32,501 nucleotides of DNA, from positions 1 through 32,501 of the forward strand of contig PCCS01000051.1 in assembly GCA_002731825.1 (NCBI GenBank), written 5' to 3'. The first letter of the stretch is position 1, and every line of letters begins with the position of its first letter. The notes beneath the pieces are model-generated. The model was not told the DNA's origin. It saw nothing but the letters and a program-made list of their open reading frames with translations, and ran no database searches. Position numbers and translations under genes: made by a program. Of this stretch, positions 24,629 through 31,975 are shown piece by piece. The DNA comes from Myxococcales bacterium. GTDB lineage: Bacteria > Myxococcota_A > Bradymonadia > UBA7976 > UBA1532.

Positions 24629-25742
24629 GGTGCTCCTCCTCTGGATTACTGACAACAGCTTTTGGCGGCATGCTCATATCAACATCGGTATCGTCTTCGT
24701 CGATGGTGTCTCGCGAATAAAATTCCACCACTGATTCAACCAACCGCCGATAATCTTGGGACCCACGGGAATCAGGCGCATATTCGAAAATAGTCTTTTT
24801 GTGTCCTGGTGCCTCTCGAAGTCGAGTATTGATGCGGATTGGCGGAAGCACCCGATCTTTAAAATAACTCTTGAGCGTATTTACGGCCTCGACGGAAATA
24901 CGAGTCCGCACATCGAAGAAAGTCGGTATGACACCGAGAATACTGACGGGATGAAGCAGTAGTTCGTTGACCTTCTTTAGAGTCCTCAGGATCTGTTTTA
25001 CACCGACTAAAGACAAATAATCGCACGACACTGGAATGATGATGTTGTCGGCATATGTCAGAGCATTCTGATTAAGAACCGACAAACTCGGGCCGCAATC
25101 CATGATGATGTAGTCGTAATTCGTCATGCTCACCATGCGATTCGCCAGCACTTTAAATCGATTTCTCGGTGTGTTGACCAAGCGAACCTCAGCTTGGGCT
25201 AAACTCGTATTGCTCACGAGCGCATCGAAGTTATTCGATACATTGACCACACAGTCCGATGGATGCGCACCATCAACCAATACATGATAGATTGTTCGCT
25301 TCGATGACAATCCCAGTGAGACCGCCACATTACCTTGAGCATCTAGGTCGATAAGAAGAGTTTTGTAACCGGCTTCAGCTAGACCTGCGGCAAGATTAAC
25401 ACTCGTCGTTGTCTTCCCTGTCCCGCCTTTTTGATTCAAGACCGCGATGCGTCGAGTATTCCGCACCACAGGCACCGACTTAGTCATGGACATGCTGCGA
25501 CATTCATTAGAGCAATAGTATTTTGTCTCACCATCAACCTGTGACTGCTGATAAGCGAATTGCATTTCGAATCGCTTTGAGCAAACCGAACACGTTTTCT
25601 TATTGGCTGAGAGCAAGTGCTCTTCATGACAGCGTTGACTGCAAAAATAAAATTGAGCATCAGCCGTACGCTGTGCCTGATACGCAAATTGCAATTCAAA
25701 GGTTGTAGAACAAACGGAACACGTATGATCTGTACCACTCAT
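24609..25742 (-). CDS. ParA/Soj-family ATPase with two N-terminal Cys4 zinc-knuckle repeats
   Basis: About 377 residues from ATG 25742 (GGAGG about 10 bases upstream); a longer frame to 25781 exists. Two tandem units of about 43 residues open the protein: CSVCSTTFELQFAYQ then YFCSQRC (Cys8, 11, 34, 38), and CSVCSKRFEMQFAYQ then YYCSNEC (Cys51, 54, 77, 81), each a probable zinc site. The ParA fold begins near 97, with deviant Walker A KGGTGKTT (105-112), LLIDLDAQGN and DCGPSLSVL. ParA ATPases position DNA or protein cargo on the nucleoid. The usual N-terminal extension of type Ia ParA is a helix-turn-helix, not zinc knuckles. It is co-transcribed with the RHH gene. Confidence 0.88.
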   Translation of the reverse strand: MSGTDHTCSVCSTTFELQFAYQAQRTADAQFYFCSQRCHEEHLLSANKKTCSVCSKRFEMQFAYQQSQVDGETKYYCSNECRSMSMTKSVPVVRNTRRIAVLNQKGGTGKTTTSVNLAAGLAEAGYKTLLIDLDAQGNVAVSLGLSSKRTIYHVLVDGAHPSDCVVNVSNNFDALVSNTSLAQAEVRLVNTPRNRFKVLANRMVSMTNYDYIIMDCGPSLSVLNQNALTYADNIIIPVSCDYLSLVGVKQILRTLKKVNELLLHPVSILGVIPTFFDVRTRISVEAVNTLKSYFKDRVLPPIRINTRLREAPGHKKTIFEYAPDSRGSQDYRRLVESVVEFYSRDTIDEDDTDVDMSMPPKAVVSNPEEEHRGTTHI

Positions 25743-25795
25743 GGAGCTTACCCCTCCGACAAAACAGGTCGACAAAACCACCTGCCATTGTCTTA

Positions 25796-25825
25796 CTTAT
25801 AGAAGTGGACGTGGAAGCGTGTCAA
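25796..25825 (-). promoter_or_regulatory. Sigma70-type promoter of the parA-like/RHH operon
   Basis: On the minus strand TTGACA (25825-25820) and TATAAG (25801-25796) are separated by 18 bases, matching six of six and five of six consensus positions. The predicted start of transcription falls about 45 bases before the ATG at 25742. Confidence 0.65.
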
Positions 25826-25973
25826 TCACCAAATGTCATTGAACCTATTGATTTTCTTAGAACATTATCGATCCCAGTCTCCAATACCCACTTGTGGACA
25901 TTAATCATGAAACCCCCTACACCACCTTCTTTCTGCTGAAATATCGGCAATTTAGCGCACATGTAAACAAAGA

Positions 25974-25991
25974 TATCCACACGTGTGGATA
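25974..25991. promoter_or_regulatory. Palindromic pair of DnaA-box-like 9-mers
   Basis: TATCCACACGTGTGGATA is an 18-base perfect palindrome. Its minus-strand half extends to the exact DnaA box TTATCCACA (25992-25984); the plus-strand half is ATATCCACA, one base off. The site is about 150 bases upstream of the parA-like -35. It could be a DnaA site, an operator, or a partition site for the RHH/ParA pair. It is not a canonical parS (TGTTTCACGTGAAACA). Confidence 0.5.
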
Positions 25992-26120
25992 AAACTTACA
26001 GGTGGGATAACGCCTGCTATCAAAGACATTATTTTTTTGATATCGACACCGGATTCTTGGACGATGCACTTAAATTATTGATTTGCTAAAGAGCAAGAAT
26101 GCGCACGTCTACACTTGACT

Positions 26121-27311
26121 TTAGGGTGCTAGACCAGCGGATGTTTTACTCTTCGAATGATGCGTGTGCCGAACCAGTTTGGAATTCAATCCATCAAAAG
26201 TACGGCGAATACTTTCCCCCTCTCTGATCAAGCGTCTTGAACCGGATATTCGATCGATTTCAATGCCAGCTGGCGTTTGCAATACAAAGGTGAAATTGCT
26301 GGTATTGGGAAAGCCAAAGCGCTTTAGAATAAACTCAGGCGAGTCAGCGGAACTTGGCGTCCACGTCCACCTGTTCGGGTCGGCAAAAACAGCGAGATAG
26401 CCCTGTTTTTCAATACAGCCCTGTTTAAATTTGACGCGTGTCGCGAGTTCACTTCCACGATTGGATAAGATTTCAAGACCCGCCAGGTTAATCCGCTCGG
26501 TAGTTCTATTGTGAATCTCGACAAACTCTTCAGTGGCATCAGGCCTCCCATCGATGAGGACTTCGTTAATAATGATGTCGCGACGATTTGGAAAACGGCA
26601 GTCCAAGCCAGACACTGGCCTGCAGTCTGTATGGTATGTCCCACCATTTGGGCATCCCCCTGGAGAACTGTCAGTGCCGTTACCAAGGGTATTATGTGGA
26701 ACGAACGCCGAAGCTATATCTGGGGTTTCTCTACCGAGACTAATTCCTGGAAGAATATCACCGATTCCGCCTCTCACGCTGTCTAATGTCTGCCGCTGCC
26801 CGGACTCCAAGATAATGTGAAAGTCTCTCTGGTTAGAGAACCCGAAGGATTGCGTGGCTGCGACTGGGCGTTCTGCGATTTCGGGACTGTATATCCAACG
26901 GTCGACATCGGCATACACTGCAATTGCAGACCCGGACGGTAAGCACCCCGAGCCAAAGAGGATATGCTTTCGTATTCGTCCACCACGGTCGCTTAAAAGA
27001 GAAACACCATCCAAGGATATGGGCCGGGCCGTTGTATTCACAAACTCTACAAATTCTTCTTTCTCCGTAGGCTCTCCATCAATAAGCACTTCAGTGATGA
27101 CCAGCTGCCCAGGATCCGGTGGTTCACAGACTGTCGTCTGAGCTAACTGGTTAGACTGTTTGTGCCCCGTACAGACGCATAGGTTGTTCGGCGCACAAAC
27201 AGGATCACTTCCATTGGGACAGGCTCGGTCACAGACCTCACCCGTACGGCAAACTGAGCCGCAGCCTAGCGAGACGAGCAGTATTAAAACCTGAGGTATT
27301 GTTCTTGTCAT
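26121..27311 (-). CDS. Lipoprotein with Cys-rich N-terminus and two lamin-tail (LTD) domains
   Basis: 396 residues. The signal (MTRTIPQVLILLVSLGC) ends at Cys17. A Cys-rich module follows (CGSVCRTGEVCDRACPNGSD, continuing to CVCTG, about 17-48). Two lamin-tail-type beta domains come next, starting LVITEVLIDGEPTEKEEFVEF (about 70-210) and IIINEVLIDGRPDATEEFVEI (about 246-380). Both share SLLSDRG/EILSNRG, a G-C-L/I bend and (A)V-x-A-D-x-x-R-W. The two copies are clearly duplicates. LTD domains in bacterial surface proteins are thought to mediate adhesion or binding. The start overlaps the upstream gene by four bases (ATGA), making this the last gene of the TonB cassette. Confidence 0.82.
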   Translation of the reverse strand: MTRTIPQVLILLVSLGCGSVCRTGEVCDRACPNGSDPVCAPNNLCVCTGHKQSNQLAQTTVCEPPDPGQLVITEVLIDGEPTEKEEFVEFVNTTARPISLDGVSLLSDRGGRIRKHILFGSGCLPSGSAIAVYADVDRWIYSPEIAERPVAATQSFGFSNQRDFHIILESGQRQTLDSVRGGIGDILPGISLGRETPDIASAFVPHNTLGNGTDSSPGGCPNGGTYHTDCRPVSGLDCRFPNRRDIIINEVLIDGRPDATEEFVEIHNRTTERINLAGLEILSNRGSELATRVKFKQGCIEKQGYLAVFADPNRWTWTPSSADSPEFILKRFGFPNTSNFTFVLQTPAGIEIDRISGSRRLIREGESIRRTFDGLNSKLVRHTHHSKSKTSAGLAP

Positions 27312-27916
27312 TTCTGTTCACCCGGTCCGGACGTTTTCGAGATCAGCCTGGAGAACGCCCCCTGGGTCAGCGCATTTAGAACCAAAGACCAGTGACGTCG
27401 TTTTTTTTGCGCAGACCGAAGTGCTTCAATGCTTGGTGAGATCAGCTCACTCGGACTTGCATTTAGCCAATTTAAGAAGGCATCGGTCAGAGCCGTTTTA
27501 AACGCTTGACGCCGAGCATCGAGTCGACGTCTGGATTCGTCAATTCGTAATTCATCGGAATGATAAACGAGTTGTGACGGTCTCCATGTCAATTCAAATC
27601 CGAACTGATAGCGCCGCCCAAGTCGAATGCTATTGTCGACCGACAAGTCGGTCAGGCCCTGGCTGTCTTCGACCGTTGTCCGATTCCAGTCATCTTGGAC
27701 AAAACGGTAGGTCAGTCCAAGGATCGGAAGCAAAGCAGATAATCGCGTCCGGCGTTTCATATCGCGAAGACTCGCGGCGTGTATGGTATTTTGCTCGTCT
27801 ACGTGTTCGTGTAGCTTTTTGAGAATTGACCAGTGTGTACCTCTGGCGACCAAACCGCCCTCCTTTAATGGCATCCACAGCCCAATTAAAAGCATGGTCA
27901 TCACCGACCCAGTCAT
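27308..27916 (-). CDS. Exported hypothetical protein with C-terminal helices
   Basis: About 202 residues. The ATG at 27916 overlaps the upstream stop by four bases (ATGA) and is preferred to the in-frame start at 27949. The N-terminus (MTGSVMTMLLIGLWMPLKEG) is signal-like. A helical stretch precedes a strand-type part (RLSALLPILGLTYRFVQDDW, then LGRRYQFGFELTWRPSQLVYHSDELRIDESRRRL). A long charged helical C-terminus follows. Alternating strands suggest an outer-membrane or periplasmic protein. I recognise no named family. It resembles the neighbouring small protein in the L-x-P-x-L and F-G-x-x-L segments. Confidence 0.6.
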   Translation of the reverse strand: MTGSVMTMLLIGLWMPLKEGGLVARGTHWSILKKLHEHVDEQNTIHAASLRDMKRRTRLSALLPILGLTYRFVQDDWNRTTVEDSQGLTDLSVDNSIRLGRRYQFGFELTWRPSQLVYHSDELRIDESRRRLDARRQAFKTALTDAFLNWLNASPSELISPSIEALRSAQKKRRHWSLVLNALTQGAFSRLISKTSGPGEQK

Positions 27917-28191
27917 CGGATTTGCCCCAAAGTGGGTGGCACATACCATTTAAGTAGAACTGAGAGCCCAAATCGTTCTTGGCTCAGAAGCGGCCCTTTG
28001 TCGAGGCGTTCAAAAAACAGCTGAAGACGAAGTTCAGGGAAGAGGTGACCCCACTTCATAAATGGATCTGGCTGGCTCCTCTCAGTGCCAAGTAAAGATT
28101 GGTTATCGGTTAAGGCGGAGCCATACAAACCCTCGCTGCCTGCAATCTCAGGCGCGAACATAAGTAGGCAAATCATGGCGCGAATTGTCAC
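27913..28191 (-). CDS. Small exported hypothetical protein
   Basis: About 92 residues from GTG 28191, which has GGAG nine bases upstream. It gives a signal-like N-terminus (MTIRAMICLLMFAPEIAGS). An in-frame start further upstream to 28326 would overlap the lipoprotein gene. The C-terminal half reads MKWGHLFPELRLQLFFERLD, then ERFGLSVLLKWYVPP, like strands of an envelope protein. The stop overlaps the next gene by four bases. The function is unknown, and support comes from coupling, signal and resemblance to its neighbour. Confidence 0.5.
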   Translation of the reverse strand: MTIRAMICLLMFAPEIAGSEGLYGSALTDNQSLLGTERSQPDPFMKWGHLFPELRLQLFFERLDKGPLLSQERFGLSVLLKWYVPPTLGQIR

Positions 28192-28291
28192 AACTACGAA
28201 CTCCAAATCTTTAAACCCCCCTCGATTTCCAAGCGAAGTGGAACGAGGTGTGTTTAGAGTTCGACAGACACGTCTGTGTGTTGCGAATTTT

Positions 28292-29344
28292 TTATGGTGC
28301 CCCTTGCTGGGACTCAACTCGATCAAATTCGAAACAGGTCATGGCAAGCCCGTTACGCCCATCTCGAAGGGATGCATAGACTCGAACGGTTTCGGCTGTG
28401 GGAGTCTCAAACTCAAGTTCATTATCCGAGTATTCGGTCGTGACCACCTGGTTCTCGAAGGCTCCACTGGTACTGTACCAACTCACAAAAGCAGACTCGA
28501 ACTCGTCACCCTCACGACAAACCCCATCGTCAACATAGGGGTACGACTGTAACGACGAGTCATCAAAATTGGCCTTGATTGGCAGTTGAAGAATCGTCGA
28601 ATCGAAGGGGCCCAGCTGCAAACAGCCGTCATCAGCTGGCATAAGCTCTGTTGCGTCCAACCGACCCATTCCAATCTCAAATGCGGCGAATTTAGGGTTG
28701 CGATTGAGCTCACCGGTGAATCTAAGTCCAATTGTTCGAGCCGCCGTCACAACTTGCTCATCCGATGATTCAACCGTGACTCTAACAACGAGTGGCACAG
28801 GGCTTGTAGCGGGCATCGGCTCGCATACACCAGACGAACAAGACAGGCCTACCTGGCAATCATCATCGACAGAGCAAGTCTCGCCTAGACCATCAGGACA
28901 GACTTCATCAGAGGTTTGTCCTGCATCCATCATTGTCGAGACCGGTGATTGCTCTGCAGTCAGAAATTCATCAGGGAGCAAGCCCAACAAAGTCGCTGTA
29001 TCTAGAGTCAGGCCCATTGATGGTGCATCGGTCGTCATCTCGAGCACTTTGTCGTCTGCCAAACATTCGAATTTTGCCAGAGCGCCGAGTGAGAAACAAA
29101 GCTGCCACGTATAGCGTCGGTCTACCTGCTCTCCACTCACATCACCCGGATGAAAATCAATGACAGAGACCGCCAGGGTCTGATCCGGCATTTCAAAGAG
29201 CGACACGAGTTCAAACTCGGGCGTATCCGTCAAAAGGCCGAGTACGCGAAGGTCATTAAGCTTGGACGGACCATCACCGTCCCGTCCGCTACACGCAGTG
29301 CACAGAGAGCAAAAAAACAGCACCCAAAAGCATCGAGATAACAC
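28292..29344 (-). CDS. Putative lipoprotein with central Cys-rich insert, TonB cassette
   Basis: 350 residues. The GTG at 29344 shares its first base with the receptor stop codon (TAGTG). The signal MLSRCFWVLFFCSLCTAC ends at a plausible lipid-attachment Cys18, although the box is not ideal. The start of the mature part (SKLNDLRVLGLLTDTPEFEL) recalls a family of deltaproteobacterial lipoproteins beginning 'L-R-V-L-x-I-x-A-x-P-P-E'. A compact Cys-rich insert lies near 150-173 (CPDGLGETCSVDDDC, then CSSGVCEP), flanked by beta-sandwich-like sequence. Tight coupling to the TonB receptor suggests a surface accessory or substrate-binding partner, which is inference. Confidence 0.75.
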   Translation of the reverse strand: MLSRCFWVLFFCSLCTACSGRDGDGPSKLNDLRVLGLLTDTPEFELVSLFEMPDQTLAVSVIDFHPGDVSGEQVDRRYTWQLCFSLGALAKFECLADDKVLEMTTDAPSMGLTLDTATLLGLLPDEFLTAEQSPVSTMMDAGQTSDEVCPDGLGETCSVDDDCQVGLSCSSGVCEPMPATSPVPLVVRVTVESSDEQVVTAARTIGLRFTGELNRNPKFAAFEIGMGRLDATELMPADDGCLQLGPFDSTILQLPIKANFDDSSLQSYPYVDDGVCREGDEFESAFVSWYSTSGAFENQVVTTEYSDNELEFETPTAETVRVYASLRDGRNGLAMTCFEFDRVESQQGAP

Positions 29345-31974
29345 TAGAATTGCCCCCTTATACCCAGGGACGGAATGATTGGCAGCCCACTGGTATAACT
29401 TGCGCTAGAGAAGTCGTAGTTCGGGTTTAGGCGTTCGGGGTTTGAACGATTATAGACGTTTTGTATTTCAAAATAGGCACTCAAGATCCATGTGTTGAAG
29501 ATCCAGTTACGGTCAAGCCGAATGTCCAATCGATGATAAGACGGGATCCGAACGCTATTCACCTCGCCAGGTATGCCCTCATAGCTATCCGAGTCAGAGT
29601 TATACACCGAACCTACGAAGGGTGTTTGAGGTCGGCCCGTACTGTATTGAAACCGGGCGCCGAATTCCCATGCATTGGTGAGTTTATATTGACCTAGAAT
29701 CGTCAGCACGTGGGTCTGATCGAAATCGAATGGGCGATAACCAGGCGCGTCGCTACGCCGGCGTTCAGAGCGCATCAACGTATAACTCAACCACCCAAAA
29801 AAGCGTTCCGAAGGCGAGTGGCGCAAGAGAACTTCCATGCCATAAACCCGACCAGTGCCACTATTTGCCAGACGACGTTCTGGCGCTGAGTCAAGGCTCG
29901 TATTGACACCGGTCTGGTCGACAGGGCGGATGAGATCATAGAGGTGCTTATAGAAGCCAACTAGATCGATTTCGATGAAGTCGCTCAGCTTCTGTTCAAT
30001 GCCAGCCGAAAAGTGTATCGCGCGCTCGAAATTAATATCAGGGTCCCCGAAATCCGCGTCGGTCTCATCAGGGCTAGGCCTCTGGGAAAAAAGACCCAAG
30101 CCTGCTTTTATGATCGTGGACTCTTTGACAATGCCGTAACGCGCCGTCAGTCGAGGATCTAAAATGTAGTCATCGATGACAAGGTCGTATTCGCCTCTAA
30201 AACCAGGAATGACCAGCAAACGTTTATCCATGAGTGAGATTTGAAGTTCGGTCCATACAGCCGGATTTTTGAGCAGAAAATCACGCCGAACCTCGATAAA
30301 ATCGACGCTTGAATAACTGCGGCCTTGCTGACCGCCACCCCCTTCTTTAGGCGGAAGAGGTAAGTTCAAATCGAGGGTTCCAAAAAATCCATCATAATCT
30401 AATCCCGCGCGCCACTTCAGTGCGTCGGAGACCGTGTAGGTCATGTCTTCTCGGACTGTCAGCTGCCAAGCCAAGTTATCGACCCGTATGTCGGGTCCAA
30501 AATTAAGTACAAGGGTGTTACGACCCAGGGCCACGCTAAGGTCATTGGTGAATTGATCACTGGCCCTCCAAGTCCAACTCAGATAGCCGCGTGCAAAACC
30601 CACCTTATTTTCTAATTGACCCCGAAGTCCGGCATTTCCAGCGGGGGGTTCGTTGAGTACAAAAATCATCTCATCATCAGACCCCATGAGGAATGACCGA
30701 ACTTGATGACGCCCAGACCGATAATCTAAAATCAGTTGATAGTCGTAGTATCTCGGCACGGTCTGAAAATTTATATCATCGATGTCTTGAAGCGCCGTAC
30801 CGATGAGGACATCGATGTAACTGCGCCGAGCCCCGACAGCGATTGTCAATTCCTCGGTCAATGGGCCTTCCAAGAAAACCCCTGAATCGAAAATATCTGC
30901 CTCAAATCGTCCTGAGAACCGATCAGAACGCGGTCTGCGCAACCGAATATCGATGAGGCCACCGCTAAAACGCCCATATTCGGCACCAAAGTTGCCCGGA
31001 TAAAAATCGATCGTGTCGATCATCTCGCTGGCAATAACGCTTCGGATTCCGCCAAAATGAAAAGGAATCGGGATTAAATGCCGATCAACGACAGCCGCCG
31101 AATCGCCAAAGTTGCTGCCACGCACGATGAGACCGCCAAGGCCTAAGGCTGTTCGTGCCACGCCCGGCAAATTTTCGATAACTTTCAGCGCGTCACCGCT
31201 GGCACCTGGAATTTTTCTGATCTCTTGGACAGTCAACGTTCTTTTCGCGACTTCTTTTTTGAGTTTTCGTCCGACCACTGTGACCTGATTCTCGTTTAAG
31301 CCTGTGGGTTCAAGGTAATATCGAACGTTGACATCCTTGCCCGCTTCAATGCGCTCCTCATCTTCCAAATTGTAATGGTCAGCGTCATTTAATTCGATGA
31401 TGACTAGGCCTACGGGGAGGTCGTCGAATGAAAATAGGCCTTGCTCGTCTGTCATGCCCTCGCGGCCCAGTTTTGGTAGACGAATTGTCAAGCCGACAAC
31501 CGGCTCTCGAGTCCCCTTCCGGAGAACTGTACCTGATAACCGGCCCGTTGGCTGAGACTGCAGTGAGAGGTCTACGGGGCGTTCATCAACTGAATGCTCG
31601 ATGGTAAATGCATACCCGTAGATTATTTGTATGGCGGCAGGCTCATTATCTATGTGAGCTGGACTAAACTTAAATTGATACAACGCCTCTTGCGCAGCGC
31701 TGTCGAACTCGGCAAAACCAGACCCTTTATGAATCTCAGCCTCCGTAACAAGGCCGTTTTCATCTATTGTAATCTTGAGTTCAACTCGCCCGGTCGTTCC
31801 AGTGTCAAACAGCGCCTTGGGGTAGTCTGCCTCGACCATCTCCACGACAGCTGGCTTTTTGGTTAATTTTGGCTCTGTGTTCTCGTCCTCAGCACGGCTT
31901 AGACCACCAAAAAGACCAATAAAGAGGGGGACGAAAAAGCAGACTCGCCAGACGTGGGATGCAGCGTTCTTCAT
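29344..31974 (-). CDS. TonB-dependent outer-membrane receptor with N-terminal TonB C-terminal-type domain
   Basis: About 876 residues from ATG 31974, one base after the tonB stop. It has a signal peptide ending GGLSRA. Domains in order: a TonB C-terminal-like domain (about 43-127, ADYPKALFDTGTTGRVELKI then FDSAAQEALYQFKFSPA); a carboxypeptidase-regulatory-like beta domain (about 144-222, GRLSGTVLRKGTREPVVGL); a VTVVGRK segment like a TonB box; the plug (about 245-355, IPGASGDALKVIENLPGV and LIVRGSNFGDSAAVVD); and a 22-strand-type barrel ending in Phe (GIRGQF). Such receptors import scarce large ligands using energy from TonB-ExbB-ExbD. The ligand is unknown. Carrying a TonB-type domain inside a receptor is unusual. 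Confidence 0.92.
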   Translation of the reverse strand: MKNAASHVWRVCFFVPLFIGLFGGLSRAEDENTEPKLTKKPAVVEMVEADYPKALFDTGTTGRVELKITIDENGLVTEAEIHKGSGFAEFDSAAQEALYQFKFSPAHIDNEPAAIQIIYGYAFTIEHSVDERPVDLSLQSQPTGRLSGTVLRKGTREPVVGLTIRLPKLGREGMTDEQGLFSFDDLPVGLVIIELNDADHYNLEDEERIEAGKDVNVRYYLEPTGLNENQVTVVGRKLKKEVAKRTLTVQEIRKIPGASGDALKVIENLPGVARTALGLGGLIVRGSNFGDSAAVVDRHLIPIPFHFGGIRSVIASEMIDTIDFYPGNFGAEYGRFSGGLIDIRLRRPRSDRFSGRFEADIFDSGVFLEGPLTEELTIAVGARRSYIDVLIGTALQDIDDINFQTVPRYYDYQLILDYRSGRHQVRSFLMGSDDEMIFVLNEPPAGNAGLRGQLENKVGFARGYLSWTWRASDQFTNDLSVALGRNTLVLNFGPDIRVDNLAWQLTVREDMTYTVSDALKWRAGLDYDGFFGTLDLNLPLPPKEGGGGQQGRSYSSVDFIEVRRDFLLKNPAVWTELQISLMDKRLLVIPGFRGEYDLVIDDYILDPRLTARYGIVKESTIIKAGLGLFSQRPSPDETDADFGDPDINFERAIHFSAGIEQKLSDFIEIDLVGFYKHLYDLIRPVDQTGVNTSLDSAPERRLANSGTGRVYGMEVLLRHSPSERFFGWLSYTLMRSERRRSDAPGYRPFDFDQTHVLTILGQYKLTNAWEFGARFQYSTGRPQTPFVGSVYNSDSDSYEGIPGEVNSVRIPSYHRLDIRLDRNWIFNTWILSAYFEIQNVYNRSNPERLNPNYDFSSASYTSGLPIIPSLGIRGQF

Positions 31975-31975
31975 C

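Larger units (their letters stand above)
25743..26120. other. Gene-free region upstream of the parA-like gene
   Basis: About 380 bases without a convincing reading frame on either strand. It holds the parA-like promoter (25796-25825), a DnaA-box-like palindrome (25974-25991), a weaker related 9-mer TGTGGACAT (25894-25902) and two A/T-rich patches (about 26028-26045 and 26068-26090). No tRNA or rho-independent terminator is evident. Confidence 0.6.

Noticed and set aside
25974..25991. Canonical parS site
   Set aside because: Only the central ACGT is shared with TGTTTCACGTGAAACA; the arms match DnaA boxes instead.
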